A stretch of DNA of 30,377 bases from a virus. The first letter of the stretch is position 1, and the number at the start of each line of letters is the position of its first letter. This document shows, piece by piece, positions 1 to 6,415 of the stretch. The stretch lies in IMG/VR virus record IMGVR_UViG_3300025000_000324, positions 1 through 30,377 of that record; one strand, 5' to 3'. The notes under the pieces were generated by a model. It ran no database searches. It was given only the letters and a program-made list of their open reading frames with translations, and had not been told where the DNA came from. Position numbers and translations under genes: made by a program.

Positions 1-73
1 TATGATGTTTTTCAACTTCCATATTAAACACATCTGACTTACCAACATATTTTACCGATTTAACCTGTACCAC
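1..73 (-). CDS. Split-intein C-terminal half (Int-C) joined to terminase large subunit C-terminal part, 5' end only
   Basis: The frame opens with GTG at 73, directly after an in-frame TAG (77-79), and has a strong AAGGAGG at 83-89 with a 9-base gap, so this is a separate translation start. The 24 visible residues begin MVQVKSVKYVGKSDVFNMEV and continue with EKHH. This is the pattern of intein block F in naturally split inteins such as Npu DnaE Int-C (short lead, a YxGxxxVxxxxV core, then a [DE]xHHN-like motif). The rest of Int-C, the Asn-Cys/Ser splice junction and the terminase C-extein lie beyond the left edge. I infer that its product trans-splices with the TerL-IntN protein encoded at 693-2483. 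Confidence 0.85.
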   Translation of the reverse strand, partial: MVQVKSVKYVGKSDVFNMEVEKHH

Positions 74-76
74 AAA

Positions 77-301
77 CTAAAACCTCCTTATACCATTTCG
101 TTTAAGGAGCATTAATTTTGCACTACACTTCCTTGAGCATGTCTTTGTTTTAGAATATTTATTTATTGGGAATATTTTTTCGCAAACAATACATACCCTC
201 TCAATATCGTCCACACCTATACTTCTCCTGTATGCAGACTTGCACTTATTAGAGCAAAACCTACTATGATCTCTCATCATTATGCTTGTCTCATATTGCT
301 T
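77..301 (-). pseudogene. C-terminal zinc-finger part of the HNH endonuclease, cut off by an in-frame TGA
   Basis: This is the direct in-frame continuation of the HNH gene past the TGA at 302-304. Its 74 codons plus the end of the upstream part form two zinc fingers of the type common in HNH homing enzymes. The first is CDLC (upstream of the stop) with RFCSNKCKSA; the second is CIVCEKIF with TCSRKCSAK. The stop sits exactly where the second finger has Glu and where related fingers often have Gly or Arg, so one base change from GGA or CGA would explain it. The tail could be untranslated, made by readthrough, or reinitiated at ATG 280 or 277. It ends in TAG just upstream of the Int-C start. Confidence 0.7.
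83..89 (-). promoter_or_regulatory. Ribosome binding site of the Int-C reading frame
   Basis: The minus strand reads AAGGAGG nine bases before GTG 73. It shows that the C-terminal half is translated independently and is not reached by readthrough from the endonuclease gene. Confidence 0.8.
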
Positions 302-745
302 TCAGCATAGGTCACACTTGAGGACTATCATCTGGTCCATGTATAAACCAAGAGATTTGTGCCAATTCTTTCTCGACACCTCTCTTGCTTCATCCGTATG
401 ATGCCACTCAGTAGCAAGGTGTCTGTATTTGTCTAAATTCTTCCTTTTCCTTTCCAAACATTCTCCGTCAATATTGCTGAGTAGTGCATGTAGTTTTAGA
501 TGATCTTCTTTTTTCATCGCAACCAGATTATCAATATAGTTATTATCCTTGTCTAAATCGACATGGTGGACATGATAACCTTTCGGCACTTTTCCGTTAC
601 TACATTCCCATACATAAACATGCAGTCTTTTGGGTTTTTTATCTATAGTTGCTAACCAATAACCTTTACCGTCTTTATAAAACTTAACTCCGTTAAAGAT
701 TATGTATTGTGTTGTTATTGTTTTTGTTTCTGTTACTATTTGCAT
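302..745 (-). CDS. Free-standing HNH homing endonuclease between the two halves of the split terminase gene
   Basis: 147 residues to the TGA at 302-304. The HNH core is HVHHVDLDKDNNYIDNL at about residues 58-74, with the histidine pair and the Asn typical of HNH_3-type homing nucleases. A basic helical segment with WHHTDEAREVSRKNWHKS follows, as in target-recognition modules. Start ATG 745 has GAGGTG seven to eight bases upstream. The first 53 bases overlap the end of the TerL-IntN frame in another phase. The gene lies exactly where a contiguous intein carries its homing endonuclease, so its expected job is to spread the split-intein locus into intein-free terminase genes. The nuclease core is intact but the C-terminal zinc fingers are cut off. 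Confidence 0.85.
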   Translation of the reverse strand: MQIVTETKTITTQYIIFNGVKFYKDGKGYWLATIDKKPKRLHVYVWECSNGKVPKGYHVHHVDLDKDNNYIDNLVAMKKEDHLKLHALLSNIDGECLERKRKNLDKYRHLATEWHHTDEAREVSRKNWHKSLGLYMDQMIVLKCDLC

Positions 746-2483
746 GATTCACCTCTAATGATACGTCGATAATAAAATCATTGTCAGTAAGTTGCTCAAC
801 TAATTTCCATCCGCTATTAGTAAGTACAGGATGATCTTTAGTTGCAACAATATTTCTTCCGTCACATAGTTCTATTTCATACACATCCACATTCTCTCTT
901 GTTAACCTAACATCAGAAAAAGTAGATACTGACATGCACTTGTTTTCTTCGTCATAACAATATATACAACCTAATTTACCGACTAAATCCTTAATAGGAA
1001 AGTCGCCATTAGGAGTATTTATTATTGTTTGTCCAATCAAACATGCCTCCGGCGCGTGTGTGACCTCGTGTGGAGTATCTGCCGCATCCTCGGAGTCATT
1101 CTTATCATGTTCAAGTAGTGGTAAACACCGTATAAGATTCTTACATTCCTCAAATATCTTCAGTTTAGAAGTAAGTACAGTAACCGCATCAATACCTTCA
1201 TCAGTAATAACGTCCTGCTTTTCCTCTCTAACCAATAGATATTCCCTTAATGCCCTCCAACCTGCAACACGGTCATGCTTTGCTTTTCTCAGATTATTAA
1301 GTCCAGCACGATTCATTATCTCCCTACCGCTTGTCCCTGTCTCTTGTCGTCTATTCCACAAGTCAGGAGAAGCAACCGTATAGCTAATTTTCTCGTCTTT
1401 GGGTGTCATGGAGATAATCTTTTTCGCCGCTTGACTAAGGGTTAAGTTGGGTTGATATAACTCACGATAAGCGCACATAATGCCTTCGGGCGATACTGCC
1501 CACCAGTGACATGAACACATATCAAGTCCATAGTCCAACGAGCAGAACCTTTTCCACCAGGACGGTATCTTAAAAGGTTTAACGACATGCACATCACGAC
1601 GAAACTCTTTAAAGAACTGCCCTTCACCGGCAGTAAACGCCTCTTCCGGAGTTGCTGGATACTCTGCCATATAACTATGAGGTAAGTCTTTTTTGACCTG
1701 CTCATACCACTCCTGGGTACGTCTAGGGTCGGTACTCCAAGGCATAAATATAGGCGTAAACGTATTCTCACCGTTGTACGCCTTCCAAAATATTTCCTCA
1801 AATAAGGTACCTTTTTTAGCGGTAGATAACCCAATAACCTGTCCACCAGTAGGACGGTTAATAGTCGGATAAGCAGCAGACCAAATATCTCTAGCGAACA
1901 TCTGAAACGCCCATTCGTCAAGTATTACAAGGTTAGCTGTGAAAGAGCGTCCACTGTCAGGACCGGCAGACATAGCGTTAAAAACAGCAGGTTCCTTGCC
2001 TTTATGGTAGATAGTAACCGACAATACCGTTGAATCCCACGTAGGGTTAGGATATTGCTTCGGAGTACCCTTAACGTGACGAATCATCCATGAAGGTAGA
2101 TACCTCAGAATAAAGCAAATACGCCTGACAAGTTCCTTAGCATCCTCTTCCCTTTTAGACAGAGCAACAACAGAATATCCAGGTCGAAATATAACCCCGT
2201 GCAATCCGTAAATAAGAGATAACCAAGTAAAACCTAACTGCCGCGCTTTAAGTATAATTGATAACTTACTGTCAATAATCTTCCTTAACGCTTCCTTCTG
2301 ACCGTCCCATAGGTTGAGTTTGGCAACTAAGTCTTGAACGTCTCTATCCTCAATGTAGGCGTACTTATCTATGAAATACTCTACACTCTTAGAGGATTTA
2401 CGATATTCTAACTCAACTTTTGCTGCCGCTTTTTCCCTTAACTTCTGAGTGGATAGTTTTTTCTTTTCCTGCTGTTCGGTCAT
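693..2483 (-). CDS. terL: Terminase large subunit N-extein fused to split-intein N-terminal half (Int-N)
   Basis: The large terminase packages phage DNA: ATPase motor plus RNase H-fold nuclease. Seen: terminase-type Walker A KARQLGFT (residues 79-86), Walker B LVILDEWAF (185-193), nuclease acids in SLDYG (D317), SPDLW (D374) and EDAADT (about 466-469). After HEVTHAPEA the frame switches at Cys481 (codon 1041-1043) to an intein: block A CLIGQTIINTPNGDFPIKDL, and block B with DGRNIVATKDHPVLT. About 95 residues resemble a real Int-N. The last 20 or so are Asn-rich and come from the overlap with the HNH gene. The C-extein, which should complete the last nuclease motif, is missing here and presumably follows Int-C (1-73). 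ATG 2483 has AAGGTGAT upstream. TerL function would then depend on protein trans-splicing. Confidence 0.92.
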   Translation of the reverse strand: MTEQQEKKKLSTQKLREKAAAKVELEYRKSSKSVEYFIDKYAYIEDRDVQDLVAKLNLWDGQKEALRKIIDSKLSIILKARQLGFTWLSLIYGLHGVIFRPGYSVVALSKREEDAKELVRRICFILRYLPSWMIRHVKGTPKQYPNPTWDSTVLSVTIYHKGKEPAVFNAMSAGPDSGRSFTANLVILDEWAFQMFARDIWSAAYPTINRPTGGQVIGLSTAKKGTLFEEIFWKAYNGENTFTPIFMPWSTDPRRTQEWYEQVKKDLPHSYMAEYPATPEEAFTAGEGQFFKEFRRDVHVVKPFKIPSWWKRFCSLDYGLDMCSCHWWAVSPEGIMCAYRELYQPNLTLSQAAKKIISMTPKDEKISYTVASPDLWNRRQETGTSGREIMNRAGLNNLRKAKHDRVAGWRALREYLLVREEKQDVITDEGIDAVTVLTSKLKIFEECKNLIRCLPLLEHDKNDSEDAADTPHEVTHAPEACLIGQTIINTPNGDFPIKDLVGKLGCIYCYDEENKCMSVSTFSDVRLTRENVDVYEIELCDGRNIVATKDHPVLTNSGWKLVEQLTDNDFIIDVSLEVNHANSNRNKNNNNTIHNL

Positions 2484-2501
2484 AAGATCACCTTACTGTG
2501 A

Positions 2502-2825
2502 CTAGATTATTTTAAATTCGCCGATTTCGTTTTTAAGTATGTCGCATAAGTCATATAATGCCTTATTGTTGTCTACTATAATTCCTGCTAAAGTATATAA
2601 TTTTTCATACAGCGTAACATCGTTATTTGTTGAACCTTTACCTTCGCAAGAAACAGGATATGGTTTCCGCACAATTCCTTCAAGCAAAGAAATGGCATTG
2701 CTGTTTTCATGCACAGATTGGGTTATTGCCCCCATTATGCTTTCTAGTGGGGTTAACTCCATAGAGCATGCAGGTTCATTCATCGGCATGTTACTACAAC
2801 TTTTTAATTCATTGGGAAAATTCAT
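2502..2825 (-). CDS. Hypothetical protein upstream of terL
   Basis: 107 residues from ATG 2825, which has GGAAGA upstream; a TTG at 2843 would add six residues. It is acidic and mostly helical, without cysteine pairs or membrane segments. It contains a low-hydrophobicity middle (GKGSTNNDV) and a helical C-terminus (KALYDLCDILKNEIGEF). It lies 18 bases before terL on the same strand, so it is co-transcribed with packaging genes. I do not recognise the family. Confidence 0.6.
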   Translation of the reverse strand: MNFPNELKSCSNMPMNEPACSMELTPLESIMGAITQSVHENSNAISLLEGIVRKPYPVSCEGKGSTNNDVTLYEKLYTLAGIIVDNNKALYDLCDILKNEIGEFKII

Positions 2826-2879
2826 TTCAATTCTTCCATCCAATTGATTAGTCCATTGACGGGGCCGGGTAATATGCGC

Positions 2880-3230
2880 TTAACTTTTTGGCTCATATTT
2901 GCAATCACAACCCCAACCAGAGAACCAACCACTACCGTCACTTAACTCAATGTGAGTTTTAACCATGATGGTCTTACAGTCAGGACATATGGGGCGAGTG
3001 TCTTCGATATCTCCTACTTCCTCATAAGTTGCCTCGAAGTTTTTAGGTTCATAAGGAAATCTAACACCGTCTGGTCTTGTTGCAATATAATCTACCGGTG
3101 ATATTTTTATCTTTATTTGTCCGGCAGCAATATAAGGAATTCCTTGATAAAAGCCATCCTCCAAACCATCAACATAAGGTTCGGCATCAACAAAAATAGG
3201 TTTTCTACGGTACCTTTTGGTTTTGCTCAT
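2880..3230 (-). CDS. Phage protein with PGDYI-like fold and C-terminal zinc-binding cysteines
   Basis: 116 residues. It opens with SKTKRYRRKPIFVDAEPY and contains SPVDYIATRPDGVRFPYEP followed by NFEATYEEV. This resembles a widespread small phage protein with a YRRKP start, a GDYI-x-G middle and a K/E-P-x-x-F-E-x-TYE end, whose function is unknown. Unlike the usual short form it carries a C-terminal extension with CPDCK and CDC, which may bind zinc. ATG 3230 follows a purine-rich GAGGACGG. It belongs to the terS-terL operon. Confidence 0.6.
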   Translation of the reverse strand: MSKTKRYRRKPIFVDAEPYVDGLEDGFYQGIPYIAAGQIKIKISPVDYIATRPDGVRFPYEPKNFEATYEEVGDIEDTRPICPDCKTIMVKTHIELSDGSGWFSGWGCDCKYEPKS

Positions 3231-3254
3231 TACTTACACCGTCCTCGGTTATAT

Positions 3255-3518
3255 TTAACAATCCCACTTATCTAAAGCGAGTTTACTTCGTGTCGGCCTG
3301 CCTTTTTCGTCCTTTAACGGTCCTGGCATACCACCCATTCTTGCACAGAAGGACTTCCTTCTTGCCGCTGCTTTAGGTGATTTCTTAGCCGTTTCCTTAG
3401 ATACAGGAGGTTTAAGATTACTGCCGGGATTTTCCTTCTCATAGGATTTACGACCTTTACTATTTAACCCGCCAGATTCGCTTTTACCTTCTTTTCTTGT
3501 CCAAGCAGGAGTTTTCAT
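3255..3518 (-). CDS. Small basic phage protein, DUF6321-like
   Basis: 87 residues, strongly basic. It has the pattern TPAWTRKEGKSESGGLN, then PPVSKE, then RRKSFCARMGGMPGPLKD and a C-terminal KLALDKWDC. From memory this matches small phage proteins of the DUF6321 type (TPAWQRKEGK, RRKSFCARM, ALRKWKC); I could not check the family name. No function is known. The many Gly, Lys and Arg residues suggest a nucleic-acid or structural role. It lies in the terS-terL operon, four bases after the stop of the short gene upstream. Confidence 0.65.
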   Translation of the reverse strand: MKTPAWTRKEGKSESGGLNSKGRKSYEKENPGSNLKPPVSKETAKKSPKAAARRKSFCARMGGMPGPLKDEKGRPTRSKLALDKWDC

Positions 3519-3522
3519 TTAA

Positions 3523-3633
3523 TCACCGCTGTTCTGAATAATTTTCTGTTACATAAGGTGAATGTATATATACTGTATTTTCTTCTCTGCAATATCCACA
3601 TACAACCCCACATGCTTTAATGTTACTTTTCAT
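3523..3633 (-). CDS. Possible 36-residue cysteine-containing protein
   Basis: ATG 3633 to TGA. The peptide has CGVVCGYC near its start, a plausible small metal-binding cluster, and ends four bases before the ATG of the next gene. Only a weak AAAGG lies upstream. It fills what would otherwise be a 170-base gap in a tightly packed operon. Support is moderate at best. Confidence 0.4.
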   Translation of the reverse strand: MKSNIKACGVVCGYCREENTVYIHSPYVTENYSEQR

Positions 3634-3689
3634 AGTTAACAACCTTTGATGATATGATTTATGAAGTTTTGGTGATTATGGAAAAGCCA

Positions 3690-3968
3690 TTAATTGAATG
3701 AAATTTTGTTGTCCTTTAGTGTTTGATATAGTCCCGCTTCAAGTGCTGATATTTGCTGATGCTCTAGTCTTAGTTCAAGACTCATATTGAGGCACTCAAT
3801 AATCTCATGCAGTAAAGTTGTATCAATCTGACTTATAGTTTTATTCTTATTCAAGCGGATGGTGTTAGTGTTTGGATTAAGACTTCCATAGTCACCACTT
3901 TCTCTATCATCAACCATGATGATGCTGTAAATATGACCTAGTATTTTGATGTTATTTGGTATTATCAT
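3690..3968 (-). CDS. Putative small metallopeptidase-like phage protein with HEIIE motif
   Basis: 92 residues. It opens with IKILGHIYSIIMVDD, has a Gly-Asp-Tyr-Gly stretch and TNTIRLNK, then TLLHEIIECLNMS (about residues 52-64) and a helical tail. This order (G-H-x-Y-x-V, beta strand with I-x-L, then HExxx on a helix) is that of small phage proteins related to IrrE/SprT-like zinc peptidases. The second zinc His of HExxH is Glu here, so activity is uncertain. ATG 3968 has AGGAGA seven bases upstream. Confidence 0.6.
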   Translation of the reverse strand: MIIPNNIKILGHIYSIIMVDDRESGDYGSLNPNTNTIRLNKNKTISQIDTTLLHEIIECLNMSLELRLEHQQISALEAGLYQTLKDNKISFN

Positions 3969-4381
3969 AACAAGTCTCCTGTTCTCAGTTAGTTTTATGT
4001 ATATACATAAAATGATAAATCGTTAGATGGAGATAGCATAAGGTACAGGTACCCGCCGCCGGAGTCCCACCAATCCATACCGGGGGTGTTTGACCCCCAC
4101 CCCATCTTTTTGGCGAATCTCCTATCTAAATACGTGCGCTCGCTCTCCTGCTCGCGTATGCGCTGCGCTCTGTGCGTACAATACAGTATCACAACCCTGC
4201 GCCTGTGAAGGTGAGCAGGTACAATGAAATGTCCATGAGTGGAGGACAAATGGCGTTTTTGTACCTGCAATAGTGCCGGCAAATAGAGAAACCCAGCAAC
4301 GACGCACGCTACAATGTTTCTGCTAGTTTACATAATGTATATTCTCGGAACTTCGAAGGATTTCGAAATATGGTTTTCGGG
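3969..4381 (-). other. 413-base structured gap between terS and the next packaging gene
   Basis: No convincing gene. Frames cover 3995-4282 and 4122-4307 but have no good ribosome binding site and odd composition. The stretch is richer in G and C than its surroundings and full of inverted repeats: GCAGGTACAA/TTGTACCTGC (4215-4268), GGGGGT/ACCCCC near 4082-4098, and a run of GCGC-type short palindromes around 4135-4165. The motif GGTACA or TGTACC occurs at least three times. A packaging (cos or pac) site or an untranslated RNA would fit a place next to terS; neither is shown. Confidence 0.45.
4215..4268 (-). repeat. Long nested inverted repeat near terS
   Basis: GCAGGTACAA (4215-4224) pairs perfectly with TTGTACCTGC (4259-4268). 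Inside, TGTCC (4230-4234) pairs with GGACA (4244-4248). The nested arms would fold as one extended stem-loop in DNA or RNA on either strand. Confidence 0.6.
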
Positions 4382-4843
4382 CTAATCCTCCAACAACTGC
4401 TCTAGCTCCTCGTCGCTCATACCAGCTATTCGCACGTCCACGGGACCACCGTCAGCGCCCGTCAGCTCTAGCTTTTGAGTGTCGGACCAGCCGTAACCGT
4501 TCAATAGACAGAATTTCGCGCCTCTATCGTTGCCCTCATAGAGCTGTTCTTCGGCAAAGTTCTCACATCTTCTTCGCGCACGCATAAGAACGGGGAAAAA
4601 CTGGTCATCTTTTGAGTAGTTAAACAACGTTTTTCTATCACAATCCAGATAACAAGCTAATCCTGATAATGTATAAGGTCTAGGCATTTTGACAGGTACA
4701 ACATCACCTTGCTTCGTGACTTGGTTTATTACTCTACTATCACAATACTCAAAGTATTCATCAATTCTTTTCTGAAGTTCTTCGACGCTCGTAAACTTCA
4801 GCGGTCGTCCTCCCGGATGCCTTTCGTCAATAAACTCTGCCAT
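4382..4843 (-). CDS. terS: Terminase small subunit
   Basis: 153 residues from ATG 4843, which has GAGGTGA eight bases upstream; ATG 4849 is only two bases from it. The protein shows the common terS pattern: HPGGRPLKF, an ELQKRIDEYFEYCD helix, PYTLSGLACYLDCDRKTLFNYS as the helix-turn-helix, then a helix with ENFAEEQLYEG and KFCLLNGYGWSDTQKLEL. The C-terminus is acidic (SDEELEQLLED), as is usual where it touches the large subunit. It recognises the packaging start site and loads TerL. It is separated from terL by small genes and a structured gap. Confidence 0.9.
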   Translation of the reverse strand: MAEFIDERHPGGRPLKFTSVEELQKRIDEYFEYCDSRVINQVTKQGDVVPVKMPRPYTLSGLACYLDCDRKTLFNYSKDDQFFPVLMRARRRCENFAEEQLYEGNDRGAKFCLLNGYGWSDTQKLELTGADGGPVDVRIAGMSDEELEQLLED

Positions 4844-4895
4844 AATCATTTCACCTCATTTTCTTAGATATTCCTATGTAAGATACAATAAACTA

Positions 4896-5534
4896 CTATC
4901 CTTTAGCCATATACGAACGATTAATATAATAACAATCGTCCTTCCGATACGCTACACCTGCACCCGTGAGTGCTGACATTCTTCTATAGAAGTTGCGTTC
5001 CGGCATTTTCAGCACACGAATCAAATCGTCTGCGCTCAGCTTTTCCTTTTTCCGCTTGTCCGTCAATGCTCCACTGTCCCAGTCAATCAGCGGCGACAAC
5101 TTCACCAAAAACCCCATGTCTGCATCGCTCAGTTTTGCGCTCAGTTCCACCAATTTTTCATTATACAGCTTCACGTAACCTTTTTTATTCCCTGTACTGC
5201 GCTTTTTGGGCGGTTTTAGTCCTTTTTTCGTATTCCAGAACTCATAATAACTATGTTCTATATCCTTGTCGCGGATGCTGATATGTTCCGACTGCTTGTC
5301 CGGCGATTCTTCCCTAGTAAAAATGGTTTGCGCTACTGTCGCGCTGACTCCAATTGGAAATATACCCTGCTCAGGTTTGTTATGCCAAACTTCGGCCAGC
5401 ATTTCGCCGGTTTCCGGATCTATAACTTGTCGCCTTGTCCTGCCATATCCGAAATCATCGTCCAAAATTAAACATCTTTTAATCAAGCAAAAACAACTCA
5501 CTTTCTGATATATATACTGCTTTTCACGAGCCAA
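4896..5534 (-). CDS. Winged-helix DNA-binding protein, first gene of the packaging block
   Basis: Up to 212 residues; the start is unclear. TTG 5534 has no good ribosome site, while AAAGTGAG sits upstream of possible in-frame TTG starts near 5474. The N-terminal part has IDPETGEMLAEVW. The C-terminal 100 residues (KKGYVKLYNEKLVELS, then DWDSGALTDKRKKEKLSADD, then RVLKMPERNFYRRMSALT and a beta wing ending in YYINRSYMAKG) read as a winged helix like those of Firmicute plasmid replication initiators. In a phage at this position it may be a regulator of terS/terL or a replication protein. It is the first gene after the promoter at 5731-5759. Confidence 0.6.
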   Translation of the reverse strand: MAREKQYIYQKVSCFCLIKRCLILDDDFGYGRTRRQVIDPETGEMLAEVWHNKPEQGIFPIGVSATVAQTIFTREESPDKQSEHISIRDKDIEHSYYEFWNTKKGLKPPKKRSTGNKKGYVKLYNEKLVELSAKLSDADMGFLVKLSPLIDWDSGALTDKRKKEKLSADDLIRVLKMPERNFYRRMSALTGAGVAYRKDDCYYINRSYMAKG

Positions 5535-5577
5535 ACCAGCAAACCCTTATGGGAGTAAGGCTAGACACCATTTTAGC

Positions 5578-5597
5578 ACCTGCCATATTTGGCAGGT
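5578..5597 (-). promoter_or_regulatory. Perfect 8-bp hairpin in the packaging-operon leader
   Basis: ACCTGCCA and TGGCAGGT flank a 4-base loop. It lies about 45 bases before the first possible start of the winged-helix gene. It could be an operator or a leader RNA stem; no U-run follows on either strand. Confidence 0.55.
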
Positions 5598-5634
5598 AGA
5601 AATCAATACTACATACATAAAAACAAAACATAAA

Positions 5635-5652
5635 AGCACCCTCTCGGATGCT
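5635..5652 (-). terminator. Terminator-like hairpin (attenuator) in the packaging-operon leader
   Basis: On the minus strand AGCATCC, loop GAGA, GGGTGCT is followed at once by TTTTATGTTTTG. It sits about 80 bases downstream of the minus-strand promoter at 5731-5759 and before any gene, so most transcripts would stop here unless antiterminated. Confidence 0.6.
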
Positions 5653-5730
5653 CCCATAAACAGTATTCGCCAACCGAAAACAGTAGACAGACACAAAAAA
5701 AATAAGCAGGTATAAAAACCCCACACTACC

Positions 5731-5759
5731 ATTCTATCACGGTTAAAGTCGGATAACAA
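5731..5759 (-). promoter_or_regulatory. Sigma-A type promoter for the packaging block
   Basis: The minus strand reads TTGTTA (5759-5754), a 17-base spacer, then TAGAAT (5736-5731). It points at the winged-helix gene and terS. Upstream to about 5950 I see no convincing gene, only frames without ribosome sites. Confidence 0.65.
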
Positions 5760-5951
5760 GCAAAACTTTCCGTTTTCTCATGCTTCCTTCCCTCCACAAC
5801 AAAAACAGCTTCGCCACAGCGACCACAGAGCGACACAAAACACATTACAGGTATGTTTGTACCTCCAATTTGCGTATGGTCACTACAAGCACGTTTCCGG
5901 CTATTTTGCGTGTTTCTTCTATAGATATGTTTTTTCTTTGCTCTCTGTAGC

Positions 5952-5984
5952 TGGCTTGCCACTGGCTAGCACATGTGCTATAAT
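5952..5984 (+). promoter_or_regulatory. Promoter P1 with two operator copies, for the RHH regulator
   Basis: TTGCCA (5956-5961), 17-base spacer, TATAAT (5979-5984). Two operator-like sites lie over it 11 bases apart: TGGCTTGCCA (5952-5961), one base from the palindrome TGGCTAGCCA, and TGGCTAGCAC (5963-5972). Both would block the -35 element and spacer. Confidence 0.8.
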
Positions 5985-6018
5985 ACTACATAGAAATCAC
6001 AAGACAGGAGGAAATAAA

Positions 6019-6222
6019 ATGACAAAAAGAATAGCGCAGAAATATCGTGAAAAATGGGGAACTCTTTTCCTTCGTATACCAATAGAGCAAAGGGAAGAAA
6101 TAGACAGAATCGCAGCCACCACTGGCTTGACGGCAACTGAAATAGGCAGAAAAGCCATTGAAAGAACTATTTCAGAATTTCAAAACTCGATGAAAAAGGC
6201 AGATACGGGGAGCATTGGCTAG
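6019..6222 (+). CDS. Ribbon-helix-helix transcriptional regulator, probably autorepressing
   Basis: 67 residues from ATG 6019, with AGGAGG eight bases upstream. After a basic N-terminus it has a beta strand TLFLRIPIEQREE, a helix with EIDRIAATTG, then TATEIGRKAIERTI, the usual strand-helix-helix plan of Arc/CopG-type repressors. A polar tail follows. The gene is bracketed by copies of the palindrome TGGCTAGCCA: two in its promoter, one spanning its stop codon (6216-6225) and one in the next promoter (6281-6290). I infer it represses itself and the accessory genes downstream. Confidence 0.75.
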   Translation: MTKRIAQKYREKWGTLFLRIPIEQREEIDRIAATTGLTATEIGRKAIERTISEFQNSMKKADTGSIG

Positions 6223-6225
6223 CCA
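6216..6225 (+). promoter_or_regulatory. Operator-like palindrome TGGCTAGCCA over the RHH stop codon
   Basis: This is a perfect 10-base palindrome; the TAG stop of the regulator gene is inside it. The same word occurs at 6281-6290 and, with changes, twice in P1. Confidence 0.65.
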
Positions 6226-6277
6226 GTAGATGCAGAGCAGTCGAAAATAATTGAATATGACGTTATATCGACTTTGA

Positions 6278-6306
6278 TTGTGGCTAGCCAGATGTGATAG
6301 TATAAG
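6278..6306 (+). promoter_or_regulatory. Promoter P2 with operator, start of the accessory gene block
   Basis: TTGTGG (6278-6283), 17-base spacer, TATAAG (6301-6306). The perfect palindrome TGGCTAGCCA at 6281-6290 overlaps the -35 element. It would serve the small genes from 6344 onward. Confidence 0.65.
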
Positions 6307-6343
6307 CATATGGAACACAGCAACACGAACGGGAGGCGCGAAC

Positions 6344-6415
6344 ATGGAATACATAGTAAGCGCAATGTTACTAGCAACAATAGCAACTCTAACATGGTGC
6401 TTTAGTCAACTTTAA
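6344..6415 (+). CDS. 23-residue single-span membrane microprotein
   Basis: ATG 6344 has GGGAGG six to seven bases upstream. After Met-Glu the peptide is one hydrophobic helix (YIVSAMLLATIATLTWCF) with a short SQL tail. It is the first gene after P2. The function is unknown; such microproteins in phages often act on host membrane proteins, but nothing here shows that. Confidence 0.55.
   Translation: MEYIVSAMLLATIATLTWCFSQL

Noticed and set aside
302-304. Reading TGA as a normal sense codon genome-wide (Trp or Gly code)
   Set aside because: TGA ends several genes with correctly placed next starts (for example 9535-9537 and 23918-23920), so TGA is a working stop here.
1442-1921. 159-residue minus-strand frame inside terL
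   Set aside because: Shadow of the terL coding sequence in another phase.
3995-4307. Two overlapping minus-strand frames between terS and the next gene
   Set aside because: No ribosome sites, low-complexity and Trp/Gly/Ser-rich translations, and the DNA is full of inverted repeats; treated as non-coding.
5524-5759. Hydrophobic minus-strand frames in the packaging leader
   Set aside because: They cross the promoter -10 box and two hairpins and lack ribosome sites; the hydrophobicity comes from T-rich leader sequence.
5726-5962. Minus-strand frame with CGRCGEAVFVVEG upstream of the packaging promoter
   Set aside because: No usable ribosome site; its end overlaps the -10 and -35 boxes at 5731-5759 and its start overlaps promoter P1. 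One CxxC pair is not enough.
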